Made by a program: the position numbers and the translations under genes. The notes under the pieces were generated by a model. It searched no databases. It was given only the letters and a program-made list of their open reading frames with translations, and was not told the DNA's origin. Source: Siphonodentalium dalli (lineage: Eukaryota; Mollusca; Scaphopoda; Gadilida; Siphonodentaliidae). From it: DNA of 64,000 nucleotides. Location: the NCBI GenBank assembly GCA_032622095.1, contig CP136063.1, forward strand, positions 216,891,982-216,955,981. Reading direction: 5' to 3'. This document shows, piece after piece, positions 21,797-35,637 of this stretch; the stretch's first letter is position 1, and every line of letters begins with the position of its first letter.

Positions 21797-23402
21797 CATC
21801 CCTCCAAATGGATAACAGACCATTCAGATGTACACTTTTTAACTGACTAGGAGAATCCTTTTAGTATAGAATGGGTTAATATTATTCATGTGTCATTGTG
21901 ATCAGTCATGTAAACCAAAATGTGAATAGAAACCACATACATGTACCATAGGTTTAAAGTAATGAGAAGTACTATAACTACACAGCACGCATATAAAACA
22001 AAAATCAAACAAAGAACACTACCGCTATATTGATCAAATAACCTATATCGAAGTCTCTTTTTAAAACGATAATTGTTCCCATGCATGGTTGTTAATAAAA
22101 CGAGTCAACAGAACACAAATATAGATAATGCAGCAGGGGGAGGGGTCTGAAACAAATTTGCAGACACGAGGCCCAAACATATTTTCCGACATCAAGCAAC
22201 CCAACACCCCCTAGTTGCAAACAATAAATTTTCCTCGGCAAAAATTAAGACCCCTCCTAAGGTGTTCTTTTTCACTAATTTTGTAATCAGGAATACCATC
22301 CAAAATGTATTTTTTTTCTTGCTTCCAATCCTGTTCCACTATAAATTTTACAAGTCATCCTACCATATCATTTAGTCTTCATCATTAGTATTGACTGTTG
22401 ATCAAAATAAATGGCGTGAAACAATTATACCAATCCTATACATTATTCTGTGAAAAAAACTATCCATAAATCTGCCTGAACACCAAACCTAAACCCAACA
22501 TAACTTTGAGCAAGTTATCAGGTGTTATTGTTGTACAACCCATTGTTAAAATTAGGTGAATTCCATGTCCCTTCGTTGTGGTATCTTTCTCGTGGAATGG
22601 CGACTGAAGTTATGTGGGGGAAACTCCATACAACGAAACAGCTATTTTAATCCTATGTCACGTGTATATTCTAATGCATTACATACAGCCTACATAATTC
22701 GGTAGAACATGAATATAGCATGTTACACCCATTATGGAAACTTTCCACATATATAATATATTACTTTTAGATTATATCCTGGTGTATATAATCGCTGGGT
22801 TTGTCAGATCAGCTTGTTGATTCGATCTTGCTATTTGATTTATCCGTGAATACGGTGAGGTGTTAATGGCGATAGACTCTGCTGGGAAATACGAAGCAAC
22901 ATCACTGTCAGAGTCGCAACCGATCATTTTGCCCAGGACAAGGATCGGAGCCATTGGAAATTAAAGTCGGATCCAATGCAACACTTCTAATTTGGGGTTT
23001 TATATCACAAAAAAGTCAATACCAGCAGCTGAAACTTTACTCATCGTGGGTTAGAAAAGTCATAGATCATTTTTGATTCGATTTTGTGCCTTAGTTTTAT
23101 TTTCACTCAAAAGCATTTGCTGGAGTTGGAAGTTAGATCTTTTTTCGCGAATTCTTTACTGATCAAGGCATCGATAGAGCACAATAATAGCGTCAACTTT
23201 CGTTTGGTGCTAAATCAACGACCTTGTGCTAGCTTAAAACTGATTTTCAAAATGAATTTAAAGTGCCAATTAAGAAGATCGCACAAATAATTAGCATTTT
23301 TCACGATATTGCAGTTGTTTTCTTGAAAATTGCCATTACAATCGTGTTAGAGACGGAACCGAAATATCGTTAGATCGAAGATTGCAGGAATCGTTGAATA
23401 AT
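21797..23402. other. No gene recognised; possible exon-like ORF at 22772-22954 (minus)
   Basis: The 60-codon minus-strand ORF starting MAPILVLGKMIGCDSDSD has better codon balance than its surroundings but matches no family I know. The ORF at 23084-23290 (+) is also unrecognised. The rest is AT-rich and featureless. Confidence 0.4.
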
Positions 23403-23935
23403 ATTAATAAAGAATATATAATCGAAAAATGAATTCTATGAGGGCTGGTTTCCCGTGGAATAACCGCTTTCTGCCGCTGCTAGTTTTGTTATTGATTATT
23501 TACAAATAATAATTATAACATGTTTGCACAACTAATTCCACAATAATCAATCACAATATTGTAATTAACTGAGTATCAAAGAAGAACAAATAAGTCAAGA
23601 TAAAACGACATAAAATACCACAGGGCACAAATTGAAGCAAACATTCTCTAAATTGATATTTGAAAGAAACTATTATAATTTTATTTCTCGTTTCATTTTC
23701 TTAGAATTTGTAACATTGTTGTCATGTCATTATTTTGTCCATATCCATTTTGTTTAGAGAAATAATAAAGATATAATCGAACACGTAATACTGTGGTTGG
23801 TTTCTCATGGAATAACAGTTTTTGTAGCTACTTGTTTTTGGTATATATTATTTACATACATTTATTATTTACATAACTAATTCCAAAATAATCAATTACT
23901 ATAAGGTAATGGGTTGAAAAGAAGAACTTATATAT
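23403..23935. repeat. Diverged direct duplication, ~180-bp unit, ~360 bp apart
   Basis: 23403-23592 and 23762-23935 share, in order: 'aataaagatatataatcga', 'ctggtttcccgtggaataac', 'tatttacataactaattcca', 'ataatcaatnac' and 'agaagaac'. Many substitutions, so it is old. Confidence 0.7.
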
Positions 23936-25208
23936 TAGCGCCTTACGCCAAATGCTTCGTGTGTAAAAACTAGTTGCGAAAGAGGTGAAACTAAACTTGA
24001 TAGGTGTACATGGAAGAATATATCCTGACATTCAAGCGTCTCATATTCTTAGGGCCTCAAACATGGTGTTGTTTCACTTTTAAGAATGTTCGGCAATCGC
24101 AATAGGCCGGTCGATTTGTTTTACATGCAGTATTATTGTTCAGATTGATTTCATGGCCAGGAATCTACGTCATCAGTCAAACACAAAGCGGTTTTTATTT
24201 TAAATTTGCTTAAATCATATATAAACGTTTGTCTGGTATAAATCAGTACACGAGCTGTTGCAATTCACAATGCACGTTCAGAAATAATTAATCTTTTTAA
24301 AAAGTCGTAAAATGCATACATCCACTTTCACTCGTTTGTACAATACGATTGCGGCAACATTTATCAAAGCTCAACCACTGCACGAGTTCCAGTTAGCAGC
24401 TATCCAAACGTCTGAAGCGACGGTTTATAGATTAATGTAGTGGTGTAGGTTCATATCCACGTTATTACACATCCAGTGCAATCGTTCGGACTGGTGTGAT
24501 AATTTCAGAGATTATGTCGACCAAATACACTACAGTGATAACGATTAGATAGCCTGTGTGACGTCAACGACGTCATACACGAAACCCCAACATGTACTAC
24601 AATAATAAGATCAACTTCCTATTGTGTTGGGTAGATGACTAATTAACATGGAAAACGAGCACAAATTTATTTAACACTAAAGAATACTGACTAATAGTGG
24701 TTCATATATACAGAACCGCATGCATGTGGAGGAGTTGATCTATATCGCACTCGTTGATTATGCCGCAATATTCTCTATTCAGTTTTAGGCAAGGCCATGT
24801 TGATAACGTGACTATGGACATTGATAAAAATCATGCAATTACATCAAAATATCAATCCCGTCAATGCCTAATTTTGAGAAAGTACATTTATTAATATTAT
24901 AAATAACTTAATTTAACACTGTTTCCGCAACAGTGCTTGTAAAAAAAAATCCATGTGTATCATTCGAGTTTGTGGACGAAGAAAGAAATAACCCCATAGG
25001 AACGACAATTGGCTTATTATCAAAGATTGACTTGTCTCTATTTTGCCTCTATGTAATGACATAAGAGGGCGGTCCACGTACATTGGCACGAATAAGAGAC
25101 AACTCGCCAGTTATCAATAACCACAGAACAATTACATGTGTAACTGGACACACCAACCCACAATAAATCTCTAATAGGGAATGCTCCAGACAGGAGACCA
25201 ACCACCCA
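23936..25208. other. No gene recognised
   Basis: No ORF of note until the satellite. A poly-A tract lies at about 24942. The minus-strand ORF at 25049-25264 crosses into the satellite and is not supported. Confidence 0.5.
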
Positions 25209-27180
25209 CCCATAAATGTATGTTTTTTTTCATGGGTGCTGTGCAGTCTCCATACCCTTAACACCCACTAAGGAGCCCAAACTTTGTGCAAGCCATTTGT
25301 ATAGATGCATACCTATCCAAAATCTTTAAAAGTGCAGGAAGTAGATACCTATAATGGGCCCAATTCAAGTTAAATATACCAACTTGACTATTAAAAAACC
25401 CAAATATTCCCCCCTGACCAAAGCCCAAAATCCCATTCAGATGCCCAAATAATTTTTTTCTCATTTCCTATATATATTCTAAAGTCAACTGTGGAGTAAT
25501 TTTCAGAATGGGTTTAGTCTGAGAGATCACTGACTCAGAAATATGTGTTCATAGGCACGGGTGCTGTATAGTTTTATCATGGGTGCTATGGGTGTTGGGC
25601 TGTCTCCATACCCTTAAAACCAACTGAGGAGCCCAAACGTTGTGCAAACCATTTGTATAGATGCTTACCTATCCAAAAACACTAAGGTACCTTGATATAG
25701 ATACCCATAATGGGTCACAGGACACAATTCAAGTTAAATATACAAACTTGACCATTAAAAACCAAAATATTCCCCTCCCCCTGACCAGAGCCCAAAATCC
25801 CATTCAGATGCCCAAATAATTTTCTTCTCATTTCCTATATATATTCTAAAGTCAACTGTAGAGTAATTTTCAGCATGGGTATAGTTTGAGAGATCACTGA
25901 CTCAGAAATATGTTTGCATAGCCACGGTGCTGTATGTTTTTTTCATGGGTGCTGTGGGTGTTGGGCTGTCTCCATACACTTAAAACCCACCCAGGACCCC
26001 AAACTTTGTGCAAACCATTTGTATAGATGCTTACCTAGCCAAAAACACTAAGAGACCTGGAAGTAGATACCTATAATTGGTCACATGGCCCAAATCAAGT
26101 TAAATATACCAACTTGACTATTAAAAAATCCAAATATCCCCCCCCCCCACTGACCAAATCCCAAAATCCCATTCAGATGCCCAAATAAAAAAATTCTCAT
26201 TGCCTATATATATTCTAAAGTCAACTGTAGAGTAATTTTCAGAATGGGTATAGTCTGAGAGATCACTGACTCAGAAATATGTTTTCATAGGCACGGGTGC
26301 TGTATGGTTTTTTCATGGGTGCTGTGGGTGTTGGGCCGTCTCCATACCCTTCAAACCCACCGATGAGCCCAAACTTTATGCAAACCATTTGTATAGATGC
26401 ATACCTATCCAAAAACTATAAAAATGCTGGAAGTAGATACCTATAATGGGTCACAGGGCCCAATTCAAGTTAAATATACCAACTTGACCATTAAAAAACC
26501 CAAATATTCCCCTCCCCCTGACCAAAGCCCAAACTCCCATTCAGATGCCCACATAAATTTTTCTCATTGCCTATATATATTCTAAAGTCAACTGTGGAGT
26601 AATTTTCAGAATGAGTAGAGTCTGAGAGATCACCGACTCAGAAATATGTTGTCATAGGCATGGGTGCTGCATGGTTTTTTCATGGGTGCTGTGGGTGTTG
26701 GGCAGTCTCCATACCCTTAAAACCCACCGAGGAGCCCAAACTTTGTGCAAACCATTTGTATAGATGCTTACCTAGCCAAAAACACTACGAACTGGATATA
26801 GATAACTATAATGGGTCACGAGCACAATTAAAGTTAAATATACCAACTTGACTATTAAAAAATCCAAATATTCCCCTCCCCCTGACCAGAGCCCAAAATC
26901 CCATTCATGTCCCCAAATAATGTTTTCCCATTGCCTCTATATATTCTAAAGTCAAATTTGGAATAATTTTCAGAATGAGTACAGTCTGATAGAACAGTGA
27001 CCCCAAAAGGCACTGTGCTGCAATGTGTGCTGTATGGCTTTATATGTCTCATTTTCCTCAAATCCCACTGAGGAGCCCAAACTTTTATATAGATTCATGA
27101 CTATCCAAATACACTAACAGTGGTGCTGGAAAGAAACACATGTGATGGATTATAGTGCCCAATTCAAGTTAAAATAACAT
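25209..27180. repeat. Satellite array, ~366-bp unit, about six copies
   Basis: 'tctccatacccttaaaaccc' starts at 25247, 25603, 25969, 26339 and 26706, with a decayed sixth unit at about 27046. Spacings are 356, 366, 370 and 367 bp. Each unit has 'agcccaaactttgtgcaaac', 'gtatagatgcttacc', 'aagttaaatataccaacttg', a C-rich 'tattcccctccccctgacc', 'gcctatatatattctaaagt' and 'gagatcactgactcagaaat'. ORFs inside are repeat artefacts. Confidence 0.95.
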
Positions 27181-27429
27181 TAAAAGGTCTGGAAGGTATT
27201 TGTTTTGATGCAAACTGTATTCTTGATTGGTCTGTAGTACAGAGAATGGGAGAAAGGCAGTGCATTTAACTTTGAGCCGTTACGCATGCTCGTACGGATG
27301 TTTACATATTAGCAGTGTTAGTATACAATCGGTTTGTTATGGGTGGGTGGTTGGTCTCCGAGCTCGAGCTTTATGTCTCTCATAAATCCCGGATCACTAT
27401 TTGTAAAAGCAACAAGTGATACAACAATA

Positions 27430-27950
27430 TTAAAGACACGGGCGGGTTCGTTGCAGAAATATTCATATTTGTTCAAATCGCCATCAACAGAAGGGATATT
27501 AATATATATATATAGTTGTGTTCATATGCCAAACATAATCAGCGCGTAAATAGTATATTGTCGCCAAGACGTACGATGGTGTACGTAAACAAGAGCCTGC
27601 TCGTGTTACAGACGTTATGCTTCTGTTTACAGCTCAATTATATTGGTTAATCACACACAAATAATATAAACGCTCTTTCTTATTTCCATATCAGGAAAAC
27701 AGTAACAAATAACGCTCTTTGTGTTTACCATATCCGGATCTAAACAAGAGCCAGGTTCTGTAACGTTTTTTGCTTTTGTTTACATAACGAAGGAAAAACA
27801 TTTGACAATAACATACTGTTTATGCCATATTTCTGATTGGTATAAGAACAAGGTATGTCTACATTTTACTATTTTTTCTGTTTATGGCGGTTTTTGACGT
27901 AGATGAATATTTTAACAGCATACCACCGACAACACCGCCCTTATCTTCAA
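27430..27950 (-). mobile_element. Diverged MITE family 1 copy
   Basis: Opens TTAAAGACACGGGCGGG and follows the family order: 'aatattcatatttgttcaaa', 'aagagcctgctcgtgttaca', the two-box module, 'gtttacataacgaagg', 'tatggcggtttttgacg' and 'cataccaccgacaaca'. Many changes and a lost right TTAA show it is older than the other copies. Confidence 0.85.
27670..27720 (+). promoter_or_regulatory. Two-box module in the diverged MITE 1 copy
   Basis: ACGCTCTTT at 27670 and 27712, again 42 bases apart, with 'ccatatcaggaaaa' between, although the surrounding element has diverged strongly. Confidence 0.5.
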
Positions 27951-28361
27951 TTTTGAAACTGATGCCATGTGCTGTGTTATGGATTCAACAACGTGCATGC
28001 TGGATCTGAACATCGTGACATTCACACAATAAATAAGATCGTTCAATTGACAGAAATGTATACAACATTCAGTATCTCCCAATCACACAGGAACAATCAC
28101 ACTGGAACATGTACCCGTGTTTATATATTATCATATAAATGTAAGCTTGTCGGTAATGATCCTACCACTGCATCGGACGCTTGCCATAAAACGCCGAGAT
28201 AGGTAAATATTAAATACCAAATGCTGGGAGTCTAAAACGGAAAATGTCACAGTAATCTACAGACTAAGACTAAGGTCCGTACGTTGTTTGTGAATTATGC
28301 ATGTAATTAATTTTTAATGGCGAATATGGAGGGTGCTATTTCATCTACGTCTTATTATATG
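27951..28361. other. No gene recognised
   Basis: A 77-codon ORF (27969-28202) has no recognisable features. Confidence 0.45.
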
Positions 28362-28498
28362 TTATTAATTGGTTGTTTCCATATTGGCCGAGTTATGAGG
28401 CCGAGGTCTGTCGTATTGGCATGAGGCCGCAGGCCAAAGGCTAATACGACAGACCAAGGCCTCATAACTCGGTCAATGTGGACACAACCAATTAATAA
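28362..28498. repeat. Inverted repeat, ~58-bp arms, short loop
   Basis: Left arm 'ttattaattggttgt...gagttatgaggc...tctgtcgtatt' pairs with right arm 'aatacgacagacca...gcctcataactc...acaaccaattaata'. The ends (attaattggttgt / acaaccaattaat) pair perfectly. A fold-back MITE or a cruciform-forming site is likely. Confidence 0.88.
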
Positions 28499-28821
28499 GT
28501 ATTTTATTAATTAGCAACAATGTAATAATTGTTGCACAGGATGAATATATTAACATAGATATACCATTGTGTGTTTTATTAAATTAACAATTATTCCAGC
28601 AATTTTTATTCTTGTGAACTTTGTGAACAGTACTGTTAGTTTCCACTGCATGGGGATGATATTGATACGGATACATGTAGTTCATCCACGTACATGTATA
28701 TTTACTCCCAAAAACAGTGACTGCCGTAATTGATCGGAAATCAACTGCAATCTATCTTCCGTCGACCCAATATTCTTTGCCGATCGAGATAATTACGTAT
28801 GACGTCATTTACGTCGCCTTG

Positions 28822-28945
28822 ACTTATTGGCCACGTTTTCTACTTATTTGCCGACTTTTTGTTACTTATTGGTCGCGTTTTCTACTTATTGGCCGACTTT
28901 TTGTTACTTATGACATGGGCAGCGTTCTACTTATTGCGGCCGATA
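28822..28945. repeat. Short tandem repeat, 42-bp unit, ~3 copies
   Basis: Units start 'acttattggncncgttttct' at 28822, 28864 and 28906, the last one degenerate. Each unit is itself two ~21-bp halves (acttattggccacgttttct / acttatttgccgactttttgtt). The ORF across it (28717-28953) simply reads the repeat. Confidence 0.88.
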
Positions 28946-30549
28946 ACCTATAGATAATTAATAATGAAAGATATTAGTCCACCATAATGGTAGGCCCTAT
29001 TGCAAAGTATATCGTACTGTGACTGGTTTACGAGACGAGTCTATGAAATTCTAACCAAAATTGCAATATAGGCAAATGAATAGAATTAACCTTTGACTGA
29101 CGTATTACAGCTAGTGTTGGTTCCAGTGTGATTGATATCGAGATCACCTACACCTCTATTCACCACCCATATACCTACCTCAATTACCTTCAATGTCACA
29201 GTAAACGCTGCAGAATACCATTCTCTAGCCGTGTACCTTTATGAACGGAAATGTGTACATTATATCACACACCCAATGCATGACAGTAATGCGTATGGAC
29301 ACCTTTCGCATAACGAAATACTACTTACATGTGTAAAAAAACAAAACAATTACGTTATTGTCCGGTCATAGTTAGTGATCGGTGATTGCATGAAAAACTC
29401 GCGAGCGTAATGTGTAATTACGGATATGGCAAAACGACAACTGGTAGAAATAACACACATTCCAGTGACGTAGAACCATATATAATTCTTACCAAAAGTA
29501 GTTCATTGTGGGAAAGGTATCCAGTATATTGCTACAACATTTACATTTTAGTCTTATGTTTATGCCAATTATGGCAAAGCGGATGGCGGATCTAATAACT
29601 TAAAACGGGATTTACAACGCCATACCGGTCCATCAGACTGACAGTTAAAAACCAATGTAAAGAGTCGACTGACAACAGAAAGGCTAACTTCTACAAAGGC
29701 TATCTACAAGTAAAAAAGGAATACAAATAGTAAAATGGCTTATTATTCTGATGTCATACATATGTTTTCACATGGTATGAGTATACAATATTCATATCGT
29801 GATTGAAGAGGAAGGTAGCTGCAAGGCATATTAAAGAGATGGGAATGTGTTTATGGTTCTGGTGCCCAATTTGTACAGGCACTGGTTTCCTCGTCCAACA
29901 TGATAAAAGTGGTGAGGCAGTCTCCATGAGCGGTTTACACTAACTTGAGATAGGGGTTTGGAACGTAACTGCCAAAATAAAGTTTAAATAGACAAACTAA
30001 TATTTTGCAACAGTTATTTTTGAAAAAGTCGAAATGACATCGGAAAGTGTCATCAGTTGCTAGTGCATGATTTTGACTGCCTGAGCGGTCACCACAATAA
30101 CGAACACAAATTCTAGTGACGTAGTACCATATCGCTAATTCTTAGCAGAAGTTGTTAATAGTGCGAACCATGTCCAGTATATTGCTGCAACAACTAAAAG
30201 CAGAAAGCTTTGAGAAAGAACGTTATTACTTCTGAGGGGATTGCATTACCCCATAAAGATGCCTTTTTCCGATTTGACCCTGAAAAAACAATCCCTACGT
30301 TTTCTACTCCAGAAAATATTTCAACTCCGTGTTTCGGTTTTATGGCAAAACAGTTACTTCCCTTGTGATATGTTCGCTTAAATTTTCGTCAAATATCAAC
30401 TGCTATTTTCTCAAATTATGGACCAGCGGCGCATCATACACTCGTTATCACAAGGATGAAGATTACAAGTAAAATCGTTAATTGATGAAATAATTTATTA
30501 GTAACGATATGACTTTGTGTAATTTGCTAAAGTTTGAATAGTTCTGAGT
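28946..30549. other. No gene; diverged ~108-bp direct repeat at 29440-29548 and 30090-30197
   Basis: The two segments share 'gtgacgtagnaccatat', 'taattctta', 'agnagttnntnattgtg' and 'ccagtatattgctncaacaa', 650 bp apart. 30240-30549 may be the leader of the ORF1 relic that follows. Confidence 0.55.
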
Positions 30550-31290
30550 ATGACGACTACAGATAACAGCACCACCCAAAATGATATGGTCCAGTTTAAA
30601 TGGAGATTACTGCAATGTGAAAGATGTTCTAGTCTGTATGCAAACTATGATAAACAACTTCCAGAATATTGTAAATGATCTACAGGGCTTCAAAGTAGAA
30701 GTAGAACAAATGAAATCTGCAGTGAACAAGATCAGTAACGACCATGTTTCGCTCCAGTCAAATGTCACCAAGATGAAGGAGAAAATGGAAGATATAGAGT
30801 CAAATGTAATCCCCATGATCGGAAGTACAATCTGCTCGTGTATGGTGTGCCACAACTAAAAATGTGAACCCGTATGAAGTCATACATAATTTCCTTATCA
30901 AGGATCTCAACATTGACATTCAGCTTGCAATGGGTATTGTTGACCGTCTGGTGCACCGCAATAGATTGCCAACCAGAAAGATGAAGCAAAACGGTTGTGC
31001 TCCTTAACCAAACCCTATTATCATAGTTTCTGCCCGTGACAGACAAACCGGAAATTCTTGGAGCTCTTGAACAGGACAGCTGTCCAGCGCAGAAGACAAG
31101 GAGCGTTCGAACAGATCTACCACCATCTCTGAAGCGTGAGCGAGCATCATTGGCAAATTTTGCATATGAACTCAGAAAGAACAGGTAACTTAGAACCCGT
31201 ATTAGAGTTGACGATACCAAAGTAGTCCTTGGAGTTCGTGAGGATTCCACCGAAGCCTGGACAAAATACCAAAAGCCAGCTTCTGCTTAG
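30550..31290 (+). pseudogene. Broken LINE ORF1 (coiled coil + RRM), different family from 5486-6526
   Basis: It starts with MTTTDNSTTQNDM at 30550, then shifts frame. 30581-30859 encodes a coiled coil (VEVEQMKSAVNKISND...MKEKMEDIE). The frame shifts again to RKYNLLVYGVPQL, the first RRM strand, then PYEVIHNFLIKDLNIDIQLA and VDRLVHRNRLP. Near 31130-31190 it reads LKRERASLANFAYELRKN, matching the C-terminal domain of ORF1 proteins, and ends with VDDTKVVLGVREDSTEAW. At least three frameshifts make it a pseudogene. No ORF2 follows. The minus-strand 161-codon ORF at 30765-31250 is a shadow. Confidence 0.82.
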
Positions 31291-34200
31291 TCATGTAGAC
31301 TATTATCAAGGACTCATTATATATACATGTATCACAAACATGGTGTTAACTGTTTGAAATTGACATTTGATTTTTCTGTTTAGAGTGCAACAGTATTAGA
31401 AATATGGATTTACCATGGAAACTTTGGAAAGGAAAACAATTATACAAATATAAAATTTCTAATATGAGGTATTTAAAAAAAACACAGTTGTATATTAATT
31501 ATTGTTGCCTATTAAATGCTCGACCTTTTAATAGTGATATCTCGGTAACAAAAAAACACAAACACATGGACCTTGTATGTTATAAAATCTGAGTTCCTGA
31601 CAGTCCGCGAGTGTTCCGGATGGCTTGAGCATGAGTATGATGCGCATATGGCGTCTCATGCTCATACCTTGGACTATGCTGGGGCTTTCTGGTGTCTGGG
31701 AGTCGTAAGAATCAAAACTGAGATAATTACAGTTGGATTATCAATCGTTACATGATACACGATCACATGGACTGTTTAAAATATTGATTACATGTTATCC
31801 TTTTGTGTTTCCAAAATGATCAACAGAGTATCAGCTGCATCATTTCTTCAGCCAGTAGATATTGTGGTACCTGACTTGTTTAACTCCAGTGTCAGTTACA
31901 TGGAACGAATCGCATAATATTATGTTAATCTTGACTTCTTTTTGAAAAAAGAATTGTATTCTGGGTGTTTTGGCCATGTAGTTTACTATGCAGCCCTTTA
32001 GTACCCTGTCAACCCTCTTAATTTTACGCGAAATGGTACAACATAGGGGTGTGAATACCAATGTGGTATCGAACAAATCAAGTAAACAACTTGACATAAA
32101 TTAATTAGGGCCCCTTTATGCCTTGTCTTGGAGCCAACTATCTACCTAGCAGAAGCCATGTACAATATATATTGCACTTTATTCTCACTTTATAATTGTG
32201 TGCATGTGGACATTTAATAAGCAAAGCTTGGTGTTATCTCTGAATTTAACTCACTCACTCGTTGATATTTTTAAGTTTGTGGTCTCGAAGTCCCATAACA
32301 TGGTCATGGCACCCTTTCCTAAAAAGTCATCGAATCTCATTTACAATAATTATGATTACTAGTATGTTAGGAAATACAACATTGTATTCCATTTATGAAA
32401 ATGCGGAAGTTTTTGGTTGTTATTTCGATGTATGCCCCGCGGGTATGATGAGCAATGGCGGAGGCTACACCATCTCATCCATCGCTTCACTTTCGTTTCG
32501 GAAGGTGATTATTATGAGAATGGTTTACCTTCCGCTTTTGGTCTGGTCACCCTCTGCTGGGCACATGGGATAGCAACAATGTAACAGAAAATAAAAAGAT
32601 GTAACAGAAATAATACTGGTGCAAAAACCCATCGAGTAGTGACAATGATATCATTTATATTGGACAGAATACTCAAATCAAATTACACAATTTGTACTTA
32701 TAATTTTACCAGCTGATATATGGCATATATATATGGTGTCTATGGTATATTCGTCTCATGGCTTATGACCACCATGACTTCACTGTAAACAAGTGACATC
32801 ACTGACTTGATAAACATGAACCGACTCCTAATCACATTCACAAAGAATGTACACGGGGACATGTAAAATTAACTGTTCGCTCTCGGTCACACCGAGTATT
32901 AATTCCAGGCGCTCATATCACTAGTTCATGGAACAACTCGATTAAACAAAGGAAATCCCAAATATTTAAAGTGGTGGGTTATTCAAGCAACAGTTTCTAT
33001 GTTAAATTCAGAATGCTTCATGTCAAAACTCAATATTTTCAAAAATATAGCTACTACTTAGTGTGACAATGAAAGTTTAGTCTCTGATCTTTGACTAGTT
33101 ACACCATTATTAATAGTTGTTATGTGTATAACCAATTCGCGCACTTAGTTGCATCTTCTTAATGCCGATAAAGTAATAATCGTTACGTAAACGCGTGACT
33201 GTTTTCAATGTATTGTTGACCTGGTAATGATGCGTGTACCTAGTGATCGCATTGGCGTGGCCTATGATATGGTATTGTTTATTTCTCCACTGCGACCTTC
33301 AATGCGACCAATCAGATTACTTGCTCTGTTCGACTCTCGGTGTTCTGTCAATACTCCCGCCACGTTCGGCATTGTCCTAGCCAACCAAAATGAAGCACAG
33401 TACAATCAATATGTTTACCGCATCAGCTATTTCGATCTGTTCCACGAGTTACGTTGACTGCAAATCATGTCTCTCAACGCCAAAGAATAATAACTACTTT
33501 GAGCATTATTCAAACCTTGGCTATTTAAGTGTACCATTTACCGGGATATGTTTATTCCAGTAATTAAAGGTGCATCAGACCTTCATTTGAAACATTTAAT
33601 CTTACAATTTAACACTTAATTGTATATTTCAACATGGCCAACTTCAGTGATTCTATAGACAATATAACTTACTCCAAACATTTCACATCTAAAGTATATA
33701 CCATTCGAAATATTAAACAATTTCAAGTCGCAAAGAAAGCAAATGACGTGACCAGTGAGGAAATAAGCATGTTGTAGATATATAAGCGACATGCCAACAT
33801 ACCATCAGGGAGTTTTATTATTGTTTTGTATGAGTTATTTGAATAAGTTTTTGTTTTTTTTTGCCACGTTTTTGAATCACTATTCATAGAGATGTCCGAA
33901 GATCGTAGAAAGCCGAATATTGTCGGAGTTATATACACATAGCCAAAGGCTGACATATATAGATTTATCAAAACAATGAAGGAGATAATGACAAAAATTA
34001 ATTGGCATTCGCCAATGTCATGGTTCGCTTCAGATCGAGAAAATAGTTCATCGACGATAATCGGCATTTTGGACAAACGAATGTGACATGCTAGTTATTT
34101 TCCACAATGACACAATGCTATCGATCCAATAGTTTATTTGAGGTTTTAGCTGAACACTTTGTACTTGTCATACTTTCAAAACAGCGATAACTCAATGCAT

Positions 34201-35621
34201 TTGCAATGGGAACTTTTCCGACTAATTACAATTAATACACATCAATCGCGTTTGTTTATTTTGGGCGACGGTGAGTTTCTTATTATTCCTCTCTCAGAAC
34301 ACCGGTCTTGATCATAGTTCACGCCTAAGGCACAAGAGACGCCTTTTGAAATGAGTCGAAAATGTTACAGTGCTCTTCTGATTTTATGTTATCATTTGTG
34401 TTCGCGACCGATCAAATGCCAAAGATCCGAGCCGATGCATTGTCATTTAACTGCAGATTTCGCACCAGTAAACATAATCTTCGCAGGCATTTCGACACAT
34501 TTCCAGTTGCTAGTTATGGTACAGTACCGGTAGCACCACATGTCAATGATTACTCGTGTTAAATTTCATTTCAATTTAGGAGTTTATTTTATTTATCCTC
34601 TTTTCAGAATGCACTCTGTGGTGGAAATATCGTCGATTTCTATGGAGTATTCAGATATATTGCTGAATATATCCTGCCATTTGCATTCAACTGAAACAAA
34701 CACCTCTGGCTACCAGCACTCCCATCCGATCGAACCCATGTACTGGGCCACCAATATATGTGACCACGTCCCTGTCTACCTCCTATCAATGAATCTTCGG
34801 GACAATGGACATAAAGAGACTTGATATCACACTACCTATATATGTACCAAACATAATAAATGCATGAAGTGTATGGTATATGGTATCCGCATAGGAACAA
34901 ATATGTAAGGAATATATTTTACGCAGGTAAGATACATTTTGTGGTCCCCATTACGGCTGATGGAGCTATTCAAATTGCGCACTGGGGCCTATCCAATTTT
35001 GCAGAATGCGAACCGTAGCATAAGAAATTGCGCACTGGGGCATGCTTGACTTGCAAATAAAAGACGCACATGGTGTGAATACCTTTGAAATATCTGACAT
35101 TTCATATCGGATTAGGACAAGCAGGAATCGTCTCGATGAAATATAACCTAAAAGGAGCTGGGAAAGTGCATTTGAAGCGAAAATAGCATTTAAAACAGAC
35201 ATTGGGAATATAATCAACACATGTAACTGATCGGTTCGATATTTAGAAGTTCGATCATAGAACATTGATAAAGCAATGGCCAGTGTATTGTCATCTATAG
35301 AAACAGCTATCGATGAACGCTAACACATGCATAGTATTCCTGATAACGACAGAAACTATTACCAGTTTCTGCAATGTCTTCTCCGGTTCTCATGAAAATG
35401 CAGGAGTGCAACGTGACATTGGCGAATGAGCACCGTATCCAAAACTGAATGCGAACCAGTTATCGTGGTGCAGGCGCGACCCCGTGTTGTTGAAATTCGG
35501 ATTGCACGTGGAAGCAAATGAATTTATTAACTAGTTTTTTTTCCTGATTGGTTTCTACCAACCATCCTTAGACCGACAAGAGTTACCACTTATACTGCCA
35601 CATTGATAGACCAAATACTTA
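31291..35621. other. Long stretch without a recognised gene
   Basis: Short ORFs only: 32262-32573 (+, 103), 33723-34076 (-, 117), 34351-34824 (+, two overlapping), 34966-35265 (-, 99). None shows a domain or codon signal I trust. 33227-33457 is GC-richer, contains a CCAATCAG box at about 33307, and could be promoter-like. No repeat family from the rest of the window appears here. Confidence 0.5.
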
Positions 35622-35637
35622 CTAATGACTACTTGAT

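Noticed and set aside
25049-27061. Genes in the 366-bp satellite
   Set aside because: ORFs recur with the repeat period and differ only by repeat divergence.
30765-31250. Minus-strand 161-codon gene
   Set aside because: Antisense to the broken ORF1, whose RRM and C-terminal motifs are clear on the plus strand.
33227-33457. CCAAT-box promoter with 76-codon gene
   Set aside because: One CCAAT motif and a GC-richer patch are not enough; no TATA, initiator or recognised protein.
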